DNA of 64,000 nt from Tridacna crocea. Lineage: Eukaryota; Mollusca; Bivalvia; Cardiida; Cardiidae. A program made the translations under genes and the position numbers. Below the pieces are notes generated by a model. That model worked only from the letters and a program-made list of their open reading frames with translations, did no database searches and was not told where the DNA came from. Shown here piece by piece: positions 1-10,552 of the stretch (the first letter of the stretch is position 1; each line of letters opens with the position of its first letter). The DNA is taken from positions 27,914,427-27,978,426 of the forward strand of contig OX031065.1 of NCBI GenBank assembly GCA_943736015.1, read 5' to 3'.

Positions 1-212
1 TTCTATGGTATCTCTAATTGACCCTAAATAACAGCAAGGATGAAGCAATTTCTTTTGTCTATAAATATGACACCTTTTGATAGCATAGAAAACATTGTGA
101 CAAAAGGTGAAATTGCTCGTCACGAGCAATTTCACCTTATGCCACAATGTTTTCCAAAGGCTCCTACAAGCAATGCATAGAAATGAGTACCTATAGAGCA
201 AAGGGTTAATGT
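1..212 (-). repeat. P2 palindromic MITE, cut by window start
   Basis: P2 family. In plus orientation the element reads TTAACCCTTTACTCCATAG at the left and GCCTTATGGGGTAAAGGG then TTAA at the right, with a central palindrome built on GTGGCAAAAGGTGAAATTGC. This copy is reversed. Its outer end is lost at the window edge and it finishes in AAAGGGTTAA. The palindrome arms meet at about 119-121. TTAA flanks and CCCTTT-type ends are typical of piggyBac-type non-autonomous elements (inference). Confidence 0.8.
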
Positions 213-501
213 CCCAGTGTAGATAAGTCAAGATCATCATTTCTGTAACAAGTGGGCTGGTTCATTAACTGTGCATTAATAATCTAATCCAAAGTCTGAT
301 TTGGCTCTGACCCCAGTCCTTTGCCTGTTTACAGAACTCTTAGTTTACACCAGAAAAAAGCAAACCTTAACTGTAGCTTATACAATAGTACTTTTTTGTT
401 ACAAAGGGTAGAAAACATTGCTAGGAAAATAGCCTTATGCTGGTTCCAATAATTTTTGCCCTTTCTTTGTGTTTTAAAAAGCCTTTTCCAGTGTCATAAA
501 C
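213..501. other. Unassigned AT-rich sequence
   Basis: I see no convincing gene, tandem repeat or terminal inverted repeat here. Weak P1-like words (GTAGAAAACATTG) occur near 409. Confidence 0.4.
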
Positions 502-715
502 CATTGACCAAAAAATCCCTGGTTTTAAAAACCCTGGGGTTTGAAAAAATATTGTAGGAAAAGGAGAAACTGCTGGTAACCAGAATTTTCTCCTTTCCTT
601 ACTTTGTTTTCATGCCTTTCAGAGAATTTTATCACATAAAAGTATGAATTTGTCATCTGCAGGTATTTGGAAGAGTCTGAGATTTGTCATTTTGGAAAGA
701 GTCGAAACACTGATA
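502..715 (-). repeat. Degenerate P1 MITE copy
   Basis: An old reversed P1 copy is recognisable from AAAATCCCTGGTTTT near the left, a GGAAAAGGAGAAACTGCTGG palindrome arm, and a TTTGTCATCTGCAGG arm to the right. The ends are eroded. Confidence 0.6.
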
Positions 716-1021
716 TTGTCTGGTAAAGGGGATAAATCAGTTTGGCCATCTGAATGAACTTTGTCATCTACGCTAACTTTTATTGACATATTTGCATACA
801 GTGAAAAATCGAGAGTTTCTTGGAAATAAGCAAATTTTCCGCTGTTTTGCCCTTCTCTAGGTTTTCAAGTCATTTTTGTGTGGTGTCTGTAGCTGTGAGG
901 TAAAGCATCGGCCTCATGACCATAAGTTGTAAAAACAGACCTTGTTTGGTAAAGATACGAACAACTCAACTCCTGGTCACAGCATTTATTTTGCATAGTA
1001 AGCTGTTGCAGACAGCAAGCT

Positions 1022-1249
1022 TTAACCCTTTACCAAACGAAAAAATTTAGACTGGTCCAAATTGAAAGCACTTGCAGACGACAAAATAAACGTTACTCAA
1101 AAATTGAAATTTGTTTCCTGCAGGGTAGAAAACATTGTGGGAAAAGGAGAAAATGCTGGTTACCAGCATTTTCTCCTTTTCCCACAAGGTTTTCAAAAGG
1201 CTTCTATCTCAGGGTCGTAAAAACCAGGGATTGTGTGGGAAAGGGTTAA
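1022..1249 (+). repeat. P1 MITE, type copy
   Basis: This is a good reference copy of the commonest repeat in the window. It starts TTAACCCTTTACCAAACGA and ends GTGTGGGAAAGGGTTAA. The left arm carries GACTGGTCCAAATTGAAAGC and GCAGACGACAAAATAAACG. The centre is a near-perfect palindrome, GGGAAAAGGAGAAAATGCTGG followed by its reverse complement. The right arm carries CAGGGTCGTAAAAACCAGGG. The element is not itself coding. TTAA flanks plus YCTTTACC ends fit piggyBac-type non-autonomous elements, which is family knowledge plus inference because no autonomous partner is visible in the window. In later entries, plus orientation means the GACTGGTCC arm is on the left. Confidence 0.9.
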
Positions 1250-1410
1250 ATACCATAAAATAACCTAGTTTAGAAACCTGTTTTCAATCAGGAATTCTAC
1301 GACCAATACCATTCAAACAGACTGAAAGGAGAACAATTAAACTAAGCTACATTTGTAGCGTTAAAAATGAATGTGTTGTTCCAAATACGGACCAATAAAT
1401 TTCATCTAAC

Positions 1411-1502
1411 ACTTTACCCGAGAGGAAAATTTCAGTCTTGTCCACACTGAGAGCATTAAAATTTTGCAGATGACAATGTGGCTAAAATGATGGCGTTTGC
1501 AC
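1411..1502 (+). repeat. P1 MITE left-arm fragment
   Basis: Only the left arm remains (CTTTACCCGAGAGGAAAA, then GTCCACACTGAGAGC). It abuts the next copy. Confidence 0.6.
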
Positions 1503-1658
1503 TTAACTCTTTACCACACGACAAAATCTTACACTTGTCCACACTGAAAGCATTTGCAGACAACAATATAAACATGCCTCAAATAATGAAATTTGTCCTT
1601 GAAAAAAAGGTTTCTTCCTCAGGGTGTTAAAAGTCGGGATTGTGTGGTAAAAGGTTAA
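1503..1658 (+). repeat. P1 MITE lacking its palindrome
   Basis: Both ends are present, TTAACTCTTTACCACACGA and GTGTGGTAAAAGGTTAA, but the central palindrome has been deleted and the arms are joined directly. TTAA is present at both ends. Confidence 0.75.
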
Positions 1659-2011
1659 AAGGGTAGACAACAGTGGGAAAACAAGGACATCCTAGTTGCC
1701 AGCATTTTCTTGTTACCAACAATGCTTTTAGAAGCCTTTGTTCTTAGTTCCATAAGGAAACTGAAGCATATTATGGTAAGGAATTAAAGCTTTCATTCTT
1801 TCACTATCAGTGATGGCTTAAGTAGCTTTTATGGATGACATAGGTCAAGATCAGATGGTACAGAATGTGCAGTCTATCTTGGACCTACACTATCCGCTGC
1901 ATGATGCTAGACTGTGACTCAATTCAGCTTCAATGGCAGTGGAGATCTACTAACAGACCTTGGAAAAAAAGTCAAATGACTTACCGTAAGTTGGAAGTGA
2001 AGAGTTAACCC
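1659..2011. other. Degenerate P1 and H3 remnants
   Basis: A P1-like core fragment (TTGCCAGCATTTTCTTG) lies near 1698. An H3 hairpin lies at 1838-1902 (GTCAAGATCAGATGG ... GTGCAGTCTATCTTGG). There is no gene. Confidence 0.55.
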
Positions 2012-2190
2012 TTATCCTGCTGGATAAGATTATTGATTAGTTCAAGTCCATTGCAAAATCCTAAATGTTGCTATTTCAAAGTTAGATTTGGGGGGAGAAA
2101 CATCCCCTGATTCTGTGCAGTCTGATCTTGATCTACACTATCCGCAAAAGGTCAGAGATTGATGCTTAGCAGCCTGACGGTTACTAGTTT
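2012..2190 (+). repeat. H3 hairpin repeat, long form
   Basis: H3 family. A long form begins near TTAACCCTTATCCTGCTGG and carries CAAGTCCATTGCAAAATCC upstream of the hairpin GTGCAGTCTGATCTTGATC with CTACACTATCCGCAAAAGG after it. Complete copies elsewhere show the self-complementary motif GATCAAGATCAGACTGCAC facing GTGCAGTCTGATCTTGATC. Here only one hairpin arm is well kept. Confidence 0.65.
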
Positions 2191-2659
2191 TGGAGAGTAA
2201 CTACAAGTACTTTTAGACATGCAAACTGTATACTAATACTCAATCATTGATAAAGCCATTGAGACAGCCATTCATTAGTTTGTCAATATTGCTACATTAC
2301 AAGTAGCCTAAATATTCCTTGTTCACAAATGTACCATTATTTAAAAACAAAAAACAGCTACAAAGTTACTGAAACATGCATGATTTGCTTCAGAAAATAG
2401 GTTTGTGAAAGTTGCTTTTTTTGTAAGAAATCTGAAGAATGAGACTGTTTGAAGTTTTAGTTTGAGAAAATATATAAATAAATCACGCATGACATTTATG
2501 GCCATAGCTGGAATTTAAACCTGCAACCTTAACAGCACATTCCCACAACTTCACAGACTTGGCGCTCTGTGCCTCCCATTATGTCACAACTTTATAAAGT
2601 ACTTATTCCTTGAATTTTAAAATTAATTGTCACCGAGGGACAAAAGCAGAGAAATTGTA
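2191..2659. other. Unassigned sequence, possible tRNA-derived trace
   Basis: Mostly unremarkable AT-rich DNA. On the minus strand near 2514-2580 a weak B-box-like AGGTTTAAATTCC follows a region that could be an old tRNA-derived SINE head. This is too degenerate to call. Confidence 0.3.
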
Positions 2660-2920
2660 AAGAAAAGAAAGTATGACAAGCTTCATGCCTTAAAAGACCT
2701 GTCTTTCAAAGGTAGAAAACATTGTAGGAAAAAGAGGAAAGTGCAGATATTTTTATGGGAAAAGGAAGAAAATACTGGTAACCAGCATTATCTTCATTTT
2801 CCCACAATATCTTCAATCTCTTGAAAGACAACTTTTATGTTTTGAGTAACATTTAGAATGTGGTTTCTGAATGCTTAATGTTGGACATCTCTCAAGTTTT
2901 GTCGTTTGGTAAAGAGTTAA
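2660..2920 (-). repeat. P1 MITE, diverged
   Basis: Reversed copy ending GTCGTTTGGTAAAGAGTTAA. The palindrome core at 2705-2815 has an internal duplication of the AAAAGGAAGAAAAT arm, and the left end is eroded. Confidence 0.7.
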
Positions 2921-3225
2921 ATCTTAATTTCCTGAAATGTTTTACAAATCTTGGCTTTGTATTTTCGCTTATCAATAATATTTGAAAGCATTCCATTCTT
3001 TATGAAGCTCTGAAGTACTAACATAATAAAATATAATGAAACTGTACTTTGTATAGTATTATGTTTCAGAACGTGATTTACAGATAGAGAGCTCTTCAAA
3101 TTATCTGTAATTACAAGGAGAAATCCTTTTCCTTTTCCAACAATGTTTAAAAAAGCCTTCCTTCTTTAGTTTGTTAATACAAATGACTTTTGTGTAGAGT
3201 TCATTTAAGCTTCTTGTGTCTTATT

Positions 3226-3454
3226 GACTCTTTACCACACAAGAAAAATATAAATATGTCAATTCTGAAAGCATAATCAAGATGAAAATATGCAGGTGGC
3301 TCAAATTGTGAAATTTGTTTTTTGATAGGATACAAAACATAGTAGGACAAAGGAGAAAATGCTGGTAACCATCATTTTCTCCTTTTCCCATGATGTTTCC
3401 AAAAGGTTTTTTTCTCATGGTCATTCAATTTTGGGGTTGTGTGATAAAAGGTTT
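3226..3454 (+). repeat. P1 MITE
   Basis: Starts TTGACTCTTTACCACAC, has the full palindrome at 3345-3395, and ends in an eroded GTGTGATAAAAGG. Confidence 0.75.
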
Positions 3455-3517
3455 GGTCATCAATTTTAACCTTGTTCAATGGCACTAAAACAGTGTTTGG
3501 GATTGACACAAATCCTA

Positions 3518-3745
3518 TGCTTAACTCTCATCCTGCCAAATAAATAAATAAAATACAAAGAAAATTTTAAGGAAATATCAAAACCAAAATATGCTATTTC
3601 AAATATATTTTTGGGGCAGAATTATGGCCTCATCAGACAATGTCAATCAAAGATCAGACTGCACATCCTGTGCAGTTTGATCTTTATCCACACTGTCCAC
3701 AAAAGTCAGCAGGTCATGCTTACCTAAGGAGTAACCTTTGACTAA
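3518..3745 (+). repeat. H3 hairpin repeat, long form
   Basis: Same layout as the copy at 2012: TTAACTCTCATCCTGCC at the left, then CAAAGATCAGACTGCACATC facing GTGCAGTTTGATCTTTATCC, then CACTGTCCACAAAAG. Confidence 0.7.
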
Positions 3746-4337
3746 ATCAATGTGTTTGAAAACCTTTTAGACAAATTACTCTTACCACAGGGTGTAAAAA
3801 GGTGGAAACTCACTGGTAACCAGGATTTCCTCCCTTTTCGAACATTTGAAAGACAAACATAATTCTTTCAGACACAATTAACTTGCTTCACTTGCACATG
3901 CTGTCAAATTGGACCAATTTTGTGGAGTAAAGTGTTAAAGCACATCTGTTTCTAAGATACAGCAGAAAAACATTTTAAACAATCCAAAATCATCAATTCA
4001 ATTTATGCATAATCAAGTATTTTCTGTCAATTAAAAATATCTTGTTTCTTTCAAGTTTAAATTTAATTACCTGGAATTCTGTCATTCTTAAACTAAAATT
4101 GTACAGGAAAAATTATAACTACAATTTTCCATTCTGCAACTTGAGATTATTGCACTTTTATCTGATAATATGTTTCAAGTTATCCTTTACTAGCCAGAAA
4201 AATTTTAAAGCATTGCAGATGACAAATTGAGTGGCTTATGTGATGGGATGTTGTTGAAAAAGTAAAATACATTCAAGGAATAAGGGGGAAAAAGCTGATT
4301 TCCAGCATTTTCTCTTCTTTCTATTATTGTATCCGAC
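3746..4337. other. Degenerate repeat debris
   Basis: Contains a worn P1 copy around 3772-3937 (GGTGGAAACTCACTGGTAACC) and a P1-like core near 4262-4330. The plus-strand open stretch at 4042-4230 is low-complexity and AT-rich and is not a convincing gene. Confidence 0.45.
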
Positions 4338-4486
4338 GTTTTTAATGATGAGCAATTTCACCTTTTGCCATAATGTTTTCTACATTATCAAAAGGTGTCA
4401 TATACACATAAAAAACGGCTTCATCCTTGCTGTTGTTTAGGGTCAATTAAAGATACCATAGAAATGCCTTACAGGGTAAAAGGGTT
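4338..4486 (+). repeat. P2 MITE right half
   Basis: Right half of P2: the palindrome arm GAGCAATTTCACCTTTTGCC, then GGGTCAATTAAAGATACC, then GGGTAAAAGGGTTA. A neighbouring 90-bp P1-like piece is duplicated on either side (about 4236-4330 and 4488-4580, both containing GTGATGGGATGTTGTTG). Confidence 0.75.
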
Positions 4487-4618
4487 ATGTGATGGGATGT
4501 TGTTGAAAAGGTAAATAACATCAAGGAATGGGAAAAAAAAGCTGATTTCCAGCATTTTCTCTTCGCTCTATTATTGTATCGAAAGTTTGTAACTAAAAAT
4601 CATCAGAAAATGTGATTG

Positions 4619-4812
4619 TTTAACTATCTACAACATGACACAATTTTAGACTGTAGACAATGAAACTGAAAAATTGTAATCTGATTTGAGAAGGGTAAAT
4701 AACATTGTGGGAAAAGGAGAAATGCCCCAGCATTTTCTACTTTTCCAACACGGTTTTCAAAAGACTAATTTCTTAGGGTCATTAAAACTTGAAATTGTGC
4801 AGTATAGAGTTA
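4619..4812 (+). repeat. P1 MITE, diverged
   Basis: The arm words AATTTTAGACTGTAGACAA and GTAAATAACATTGTGGG and the core GAAATGCCCCAGCATTTTC show an old copy with a shortened palindrome. Confidence 0.65.
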
Positions 4813-4928
4813 GGGACTAAGACTTCTATGGATTTTCCTGTATATTTTCAAATCTACTATTGTTGTTAATATTGTAAAAGAAGATGTATACCATCCAAGT
4901 TTTTCAGATTTTATCTTTTATTTTTCAG

Positions 4929-4968
4929 GTCTAAAAGGAAAGTTTAGAGAAATTTCCTGAAAGAAGCA
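4929..4968 (+). other. Possible 40-nt non-coding exon
   Basis: The segment sits between a strong acceptor-like tract (ATCTTTTATTTTTCAG) and a perfect donor (GCA followed by GTAAGT). All three frames contain a stop, so if it is real it would be untranslated or an alternative exon. It could easily be chance. Confidence 0.2.
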
Positions 4969-5033
4969 GTAAGTTTTGCAACATCTCTTTATCTTTATAA
5001 AATCTTTACCCAGCTTATTACATGTCCAATGAC

Positions 5034-5205
5034 ACATTTTAACTTTTTAGCACATGTCATAACTTTAGACTAATCCAAATTGGAAGCATTTGCAGGTGAC
5101 CAAATTAGTGTGACTAAAAAATAAAAAAAAATGTTTTGAGAAGGAAAGAAAACATTGTGGGAAAAGGAGAAAGTATTGGTGACCAGCATTTTCTTTTCTT
5201 CCCAC
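5034..5205 (+). repeat. P1 MITE, left part of a split copy
   Basis: Left arm and palindrome (GTGGGAAAAGGAGAAAGTATT ... TTTTCTTCCCACA) end abruptly where the K repeat begins. The rest of the P1 copy resumes at 5936-5994 with CAGAAGGCTTCC and AACCAGGGATTGTTTGG. Confidence 0.75.
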
Positions 5206-5935
5206 ATTTTTGTGCTATTTGTTAAAGACAATACCACAAGGAGTTAAATATTGAATACCATTTATTGTATTTTGTGGAAAGCTAAAGAAAGTTAACCCAA
5301 TTTATCTCAATTTTTCTCTGGAAAATGAGTTTTTTGGTAGCACTCAGGTATGTTATTATAAATGGCATGTTAAAATAAAAATGGTTTGGCCATCGATCTC
5401 AGAAAAACAGCTTAACTCACTCATAGCGTTCCAGTGCAATGATACAAAATTCTTCTAAAGATTGCTTGTCCTGGGCTTTTTCATTCCAAAACCAATTCCT
5501 TCCATGGCTCTTTCATACAATGATAGAGGGCTACTCCATTGGATTGGGCATGAATATTTATAGATTGAAATTGATTGTATTGTTGCAAACTTAATGTGAA
5601 GGGCCAAAAATATTTCAAAATCAAAGTTTTTAGGTACAAACTTAATTTTGTTTGATATATTGCCATGGTTTCTTTCTTTGCCCATAATTCACTGTACTGT
5701 CAAGGGACGTTAATCCTGGCTCCCCCTTATGATCAAAGGAAGACCATCAATGCACAAATAATCCTAACTTTGTCATGAGTACTCACCCTTCAACCAAAAA
5801 GGTATTAATTTGATTGGTAGGTTGACTTTCAAGCCAATATTTGAATAATAGTTCTCTTTTTCTTTCAAATTAACTATTGATTCCACACAATGACTTCCTT
5901 GACAAATACCACTTCTGCATTCTCAACACTTTGAT
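5206..5935 (+). repeat. K repeat, copy A
   Basis: K family. Ends are inverted around GTGGYATTTGTC: the left end reads TTTTTGTGSTATTTGTYRAAG and the right end CTTGACAAATACCACTTC, finishing near CAACACTTTGATT. About 730 bp. It is non-coding; the two overlapping minus-strand open frames at 5455-5685 are not conserved in the other K copies. It lies inside a P1 copy. It lacks the 1.1-kb insertion found in copy C, so it serves as an empty-site reference at CTCTTTTTCTTTCAAATTA (about 5853-5871). Confidence 0.8.
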
Positions 5936-5994
5936 TTTCAGAAGGCTTCCTAGTCAAGGTTGGAAAAACCAGGGATTGTTTGGTGAAGGGCTAA
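5936..5994 (+). repeat. P1 MITE, right part of the split copy
   Basis: Continuation of the P1 copy begun at 5034, ending GTTTGGTGAAGGGCTAA. Confidence 0.7.
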
Positions 5995-6170
5995 TTTGTT
6001 TGGTAAAGGGCTAAAGACTCATCTTTACAGACATGGAAAACCTGTGAAAATTTAAAAGACTTGAAAGGTTCAAAATTTTGTCAGCTGTGTAAAAAATGAT
6101 CAATTACTAATATAAATGTAATTGTGTAAAGGATAAACACATACATTGGAGTTCTTGGATTTAAACGTTT

Positions 6171-6401
6171 TTAAAACTCATTACCAAAGGACAATATTTT
6201 GGGCTTGTCCAAATTGAGAGCTTTTGCAGACGACAAAATAAAAGTGACTGAAAATTCAAAATTTGTTTTGTGAAGGGTAGAAAACATTGTGGGAAAAGGA
6301 GAAAATGCTGGTTAACAGCATTTTCCCCTTTTCCCACAATATTTTCAAAAGGCATCTTTCTCAGGGTCGTCAAAAGTAGGGATTGTGTGGTAATGGGTTA
6401 A
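6171..6401 (+). repeat. P1 MITE, first of an abutting pair
   Basis: Full copy, starting TTAAAACTCATTACCAAAGG and ending GTGTGGTAATGGGTTAA. The last TTAA (6398-6401) is shared with the next copy. Confidence 0.85.
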
Positions 6402-6627
6402 TCCATTACCACACCATCCCTACTTTTGAAGACCTTGAGAAAGATGCCTTTAGAAAACATCGTGGGGTAAAGAAGAAAATGCTGGTAACCAGCATTTCCT
6501 CCTTTTCCCACAATATTTTATACCCTTCACAAAACAAACTTCAAATTTTCATTCTCTCTTATTTTGTTGTCTGCAAATGCTTTCCATTTGGACAAGCCAC
6601 AAATTTTGTCGTTTGGTGACGAGTTAA
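6398..6627 (-). repeat. P1 MITE, second of an abutting pair
   Basis: Full reversed copy beginning TTAATCCATTACCACACC and ending GTCGTTTGGTGACGAGTTAA. It shares one TTAA with its neighbour in opposite orientation. Confidence 0.85.
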
Positions 6628-7371
6628 AACTTTAAATGTCATAACATTGATTTCTCTGATGGCCTAAAGAAAATCAAATGCATTTTCTGTCAGTTGTAAT
6701 CTATGCAACCTTGAAATGACCTGGGCAACATTTGGTATGAAATGGTTATAGTGTTATAAAATATAGATAAAATGGGTTAAAAACTGGCTAAAATAAGTAT
6801 AGCTTTATCTTTAAGCTGATTCAGCTTATGGCGAGGTCAGACCGATCTAACAAAAGAGTAATGGATAAAAAAAATCATTTTATCCGTTCTTGTCCATTCG
6901 TATCCGTTTTATGTCCATTTCTTATCCAGTGAATCTGTGACTTGTCCAGTACATCCTGTGATGTCCATTCCATCTGGTAGAAAGTTTTGAGCATGTTCAA
7001 AAACTGCCATCAGACTTTAAACCGACAGAGACATATAAATGATGCGTCTGACTATTTATACTCTTGGCATGTCACAGGAAGTTCCTCGTATGTTGGTTTT
7101 TGGTACATTTCTGTTCATTGTATGTTGGAAGAGCGTTTTGTCTGGTTCTCATGTGTTACACCTGTGTTATCCAGCACAAGTCCATTTCTTGTATGGTAAT
7201 ATCTGTTATTAGACGGTTTATTATCCAGTATATATCCAGTAAACATGCGTTATTTTTGTTACATGTGACATGGTGTCATGCTGTCATTGTGTGGCTTCCT
7301 TACTCTACACCCCAATTGCGCCAGCCTCTAGTGGCACAGTGACAAGCTTTAATGTTAAAAACCTATCACAA
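6628..7371. other. Unassigned, word-repetitive stretch
   Basis: From about 6830 to 7230 short words (TTATCCGTT, TGTCCATT, TTATCCAGT) recur many times, like the interior of the Harbinger-like element at 14424, but I find no matching terminal repeats. Open stretches at 6987-7199 and 7064-7342 overlap in different frames and do not look coding. Confidence 0.35.
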
Positions 7372-7596
7372 TTAACTCATTACCACACAATCCCTACTTT
7401 TGATGACCCCGATAAAGAAGCCTCTAGAAAACATTGTTGGAAAAGGAGAGGTAAACAGCATTTTCTCCTTTTCTCACAATGTTTTCTACCCTCCACACAA
7501 AAAAATAAATTCAAAATTTCAGTCATTTTCATTTTGTCATCTGCAAATGCTTTTGATTTGGACGCACATAAAATTTTGTTGTTGGTAATAAGTTAA
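7372..7596 (-). repeat. P1 MITE
   Basis: Starts TTAACTCATTACCACAC and ends GTTGTTGGTAATAAGTTAA. The palindrome has lost about 7 bp at its centre. Confidence 0.8.
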
Positions 7597-8174
7597 AGCT
7601 GCTTCTACACCTGGGCCCCAAGACAGTTACAAACAAAATTTGGGAAAGTTTTATGTAACTATGGTATAGTGGCATTAAAACACTACGAGATACAACACAA
7701 CTATCACAATTCTTTTAGAAAACTATTGCGATAAATCAAAGTTTCTTGGTAATTTGAGCTTTTTAATTTATCTTGATGAATTTTAATTTTGATTTTTTGC
7801 AATAGTTTTCAAAAATATTCAATGATAGTTATCATGTACCTGGCAGCAGATTAATGCCAGTATACTATCAAACTTATGCAAATTTTGTTCATAACTGCCT
7901 AGGTGAAATGGGACCCTAGTGTAGATCATGATCTGACCACAAAATATGCAATCCTATCTTGGTTCTACCTTGCCTAGTGCAGATACATTGAAGTAAATTG
8001 CAGCTTTGAAACAGAAATGGTCTGGGCATATTTTCAAGCCTGAATATATTTCCATGTAGGGTGATTGCTCTGTAGGATTTTAAGTTCAGTTCACAGGGTT
8101 GTCTTAAAAAGAATATTTTTCCATCTATTTTAGTCTGGTGCTCTATGGGGTTTCAGTTTCATTTCATGGAGCTG
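7597..8174. other. Unassigned, with a worn H3 hairpin
   Basis: A degraded H3 hairpin lies near 7918-7980 (AGTGTAGATCATGATCTG). The remainder shows nothing I can name. Confidence 0.4.
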
Positions 8175-8385
8175 TTTAAAAATTTAGACTAGTCCAAAGT
8201 GAAAGCACTTGCAGACGACAAAATAAACCTAACTCCAAAAATGAAATTTGTTTCCAGTAGGAAAGAAAACATTGTGGGAAAAGGAGAGAATGCTGATTAC
8301 CAGCCTTTCCTCCTTTTCCCATAAAGTTTTCAAAGGTGTCTATCTCAGGTTCATAAAAACCAGGGATTGTTTGGTACAGGGTTAA
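8175..8385 (+). repeat. P1 MITE, left end missing
   Basis: Begins within the left arm (TTTAGACTAGTCCAAAG) and runs to GTTTGGTACAGGGTTAA. Confidence 0.75.
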
Positions 8386-8577
8386 AAGTATTAAGAACTG
8401 CAGTAAATTCTTATCACAACAAAGAATATAAACAATGTTCTAACAATGTTAGGCAGTGCACTTGTTTCCTGGGGAATGCATATCAGCAACAGTTCATTGG
8501 CCAAGAGTTTCTTCCATAGAATCATTTCCTCCTCAAGTTCCATTAACAATTTTTAATAATGGGAGAAATATGGTACA

Positions 8578-8803
8578 TTAACCCTGTACCGAAAAATCCT
8601 TGGTTTTGAAGACCCTGAGATAGAAACCTTTCCAAACATTATGGGAAAAGGAGAAAAAGCTGTAACCAGCATTTTTTCCTTTCATGCAATGTTTTCTACC
8701 CTGCAAGAAACAAATTTCAATTTTTGAATAACATCTATTTTGTTGTTCGCAAGTGCTTTCATTTTGGACTAGTCCGAAATTGTGTTGTTTGGTTAAGGGT
8801 TAA
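8578..8803 (-). repeat. P1 MITE, first of an abutting pair
   Basis: Starts TTAACCCTGTACCGAAAAA and ends GTTTGGTTAAGGGTTAA. The TTAA at 8800-8803 is shared with the next copy. Confidence 0.8.
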
Positions 8804-9040
8804 CTCTTTACAAACCAACATTTTAGACATTGTAAAGTGCAAGCTTTTGCAGACAACTAATAAATGTGACTAAAGTGTTGGGTTTTTTCTTTGAAAGGAT
8901 ACAAAACATTGTGGGAAATGGTTACCAGCTGGTCAATCTATTTTGGTCACAATAAAAACCAGCATTTTCTCATTTTTCCACAATATTTTCAAAAGACATC
9001 TCCAGTCCTTAAAAGTTGGGATTGTGTGGTAAAGAGTTAA
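8800..9040 (+). repeat. P1 MITE, second of an abutting pair
   Basis: Starts TTAACTCTTTACAAACC and ends GTGTGGTAAAGAGTTAA. The palindrome is interrupted by about 25 bp of extra sequence near 8925-8950. Confidence 0.8.
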
Positions 9041-9450
9041 AGGAGCAATTTGTTCTGTTGCAAATCTGGTTTCTATAAAGGGCACCCCTTTATGGGGGCC
9101 AAGGACAAACGGCTGAAGTTTTTCACTGAAAATCTTATTGAAAATCTTATGCCATAAAAGAAAAAAAATCGCTGAAAAATATGCCGTAAAAGAGGGGATA
9201 AAACTCAGAAATATTTTGAGAGTAATCTGCCTTTCTTGTTTAGGCTTTCCCACTTGATAGTTAATCCTTAGAGCACCAAATAAACCCAACAGATATTCTC
9301 ATACTAGAAATAAGTCTCAAGTAAGACTGATTTAAAGATTCAGAATGTCTATACAAAGGGCCTGTATGGATCAAAGATCAGATGGCACAATTTGTGCCGT
9401 TTGATATTGATGTACTCTTGCCACAAAGGCAACTTGTTGTAAAAGGCACT
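9041..9450. other. Unassigned, with an H3 hairpin at about 9365-9425
   Basis: GGATCAAAGATCAGATGGC facing GTGCCGTTTGATATTGATG marks an H3 hairpin. The minus-strand open stretch 8933-9289 crosses a P1 copy and is not a gene. Confidence 0.45.
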
Positions 9451-9640
9451 TTAACCCATTACCACACAATCCCTACTTTTGACGCTCCTGAGAAAGAAGC
9501 CTTTTGAAAACCCTGTGGGAAAAGTTGTTTTTCTACCCTTCCCAGAGCAAATTTCAATTTTTCAGTCACCTTTATTTTGTCATCTGCAAATACTTTTAAT
9601 ATGGACCAGTCTAAATTTTTCTCGTGTGGTAATGGGTTAA
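9451..9640 (-). repeat. P1 MITE with deleted core
   Basis: Both ends are intact (TTAACCCATTACCACAC and GTGTGGTAATGGGTTAA). One half of the palindrome is gone. Confidence 0.8.
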
Positions 9641-9931
9641 GTATTAGCATCTGATCCAAGTATTCCATAATTCTATATTTATTAGCATCAAATGGGAAAA
9701 GAAGCATTTTGACATTTGCACACAATGTTAGCCCAGATCAGCATGCGCAGTCAGCACTTAATCGGAAATGACACGGTCCGTCTAATGCAATTTTCTCTCT
9801 TTTGGCAAATCTACTGCATGATAATATCTTATGTAGTCATAAAGTACCATCTCAGATTAGCCTTTGTGGATTTCACAGGCTGATCAAATAAGACACTTTG
9901 CACAAATGTCTGAATGCTCCTTTTGTCATTA

Positions 9932-10337
9932 TCTTCCGCTAGATGGCGTTCTGAAAATACTCATCTAATTTGGGCATTGTGGGTACAAAAGCGGACTACT
10001 TTTCTATGTGACAACCGTCACTTTGAATTTCAAACTAAAATAGGATTGGGTAATGCACATGTACTCGGTACACGGTGTTGATCTATTTTTAGATACTGTA
10101 AATAAAGGTTCGCAGTAATCAATCATATTTTTTCAAATAATTTTTGCCAATAAAAATTATTATAATTTAGAGAGGTAAAATAGGCCTGATTTCTCCTCAA
10201 ACAAATTTATAATAGCCATTTTCACCATCGATACTTTATTAGCGTGTATTACTACAATCCTCCAATAATGGGGGAAGTTATGCATTATATAAGACAAGTC
10301 AAATCTTCACAGATTATAACATGCGCAGACAATGCCT
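9932..10337 (+). repeat. M repeat, copy 1
   Basis: M family, about 350-400 bp. The left part has AGATGGCGTTCTGAAAATAC and AATTTGGGCATTGTGGGTAC. The right part has GGCCTGATTTCTCCTCAAAC and AAGTCAAATCTTC. The same order of blocks recurs at 62170-62522 and, reversed, at 54617-54968. It is non-coding and its class is unknown. Confidence 0.75.
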
Positions 10338-10552
10338 TTTTTTGTGAGTTGAAGGCCATAATTATGAGGTAGACACATCAAAATAATGCTGAGAGTAACA
10401 ATCAAAGTGTTAGATAGCACCAGTTCTGTATTGTTGCAGTAATAGCCCATGTTACTGTACCTGCGAACAAACATCATTGGCCAATTAGGAAGAAATCTGA
10501 TTCCGATTTCACTTATTAGTTTAACAGATGTGAACTTATTTCTTTGATTTAG

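Noticed and set aside
888-960. tRNA-like GTAGCTGTGAGGTAAAGC with an anticodon-like CATGACCAT
   Set aside because: No usable B box follows, so neither a tRNA nor a SINE can be supported.
5455-5685. Two overlapping minus-strand frames of 61-76 codons
   Set aside because: They lie inside the K repeat and are not preserved in the other two K copies.
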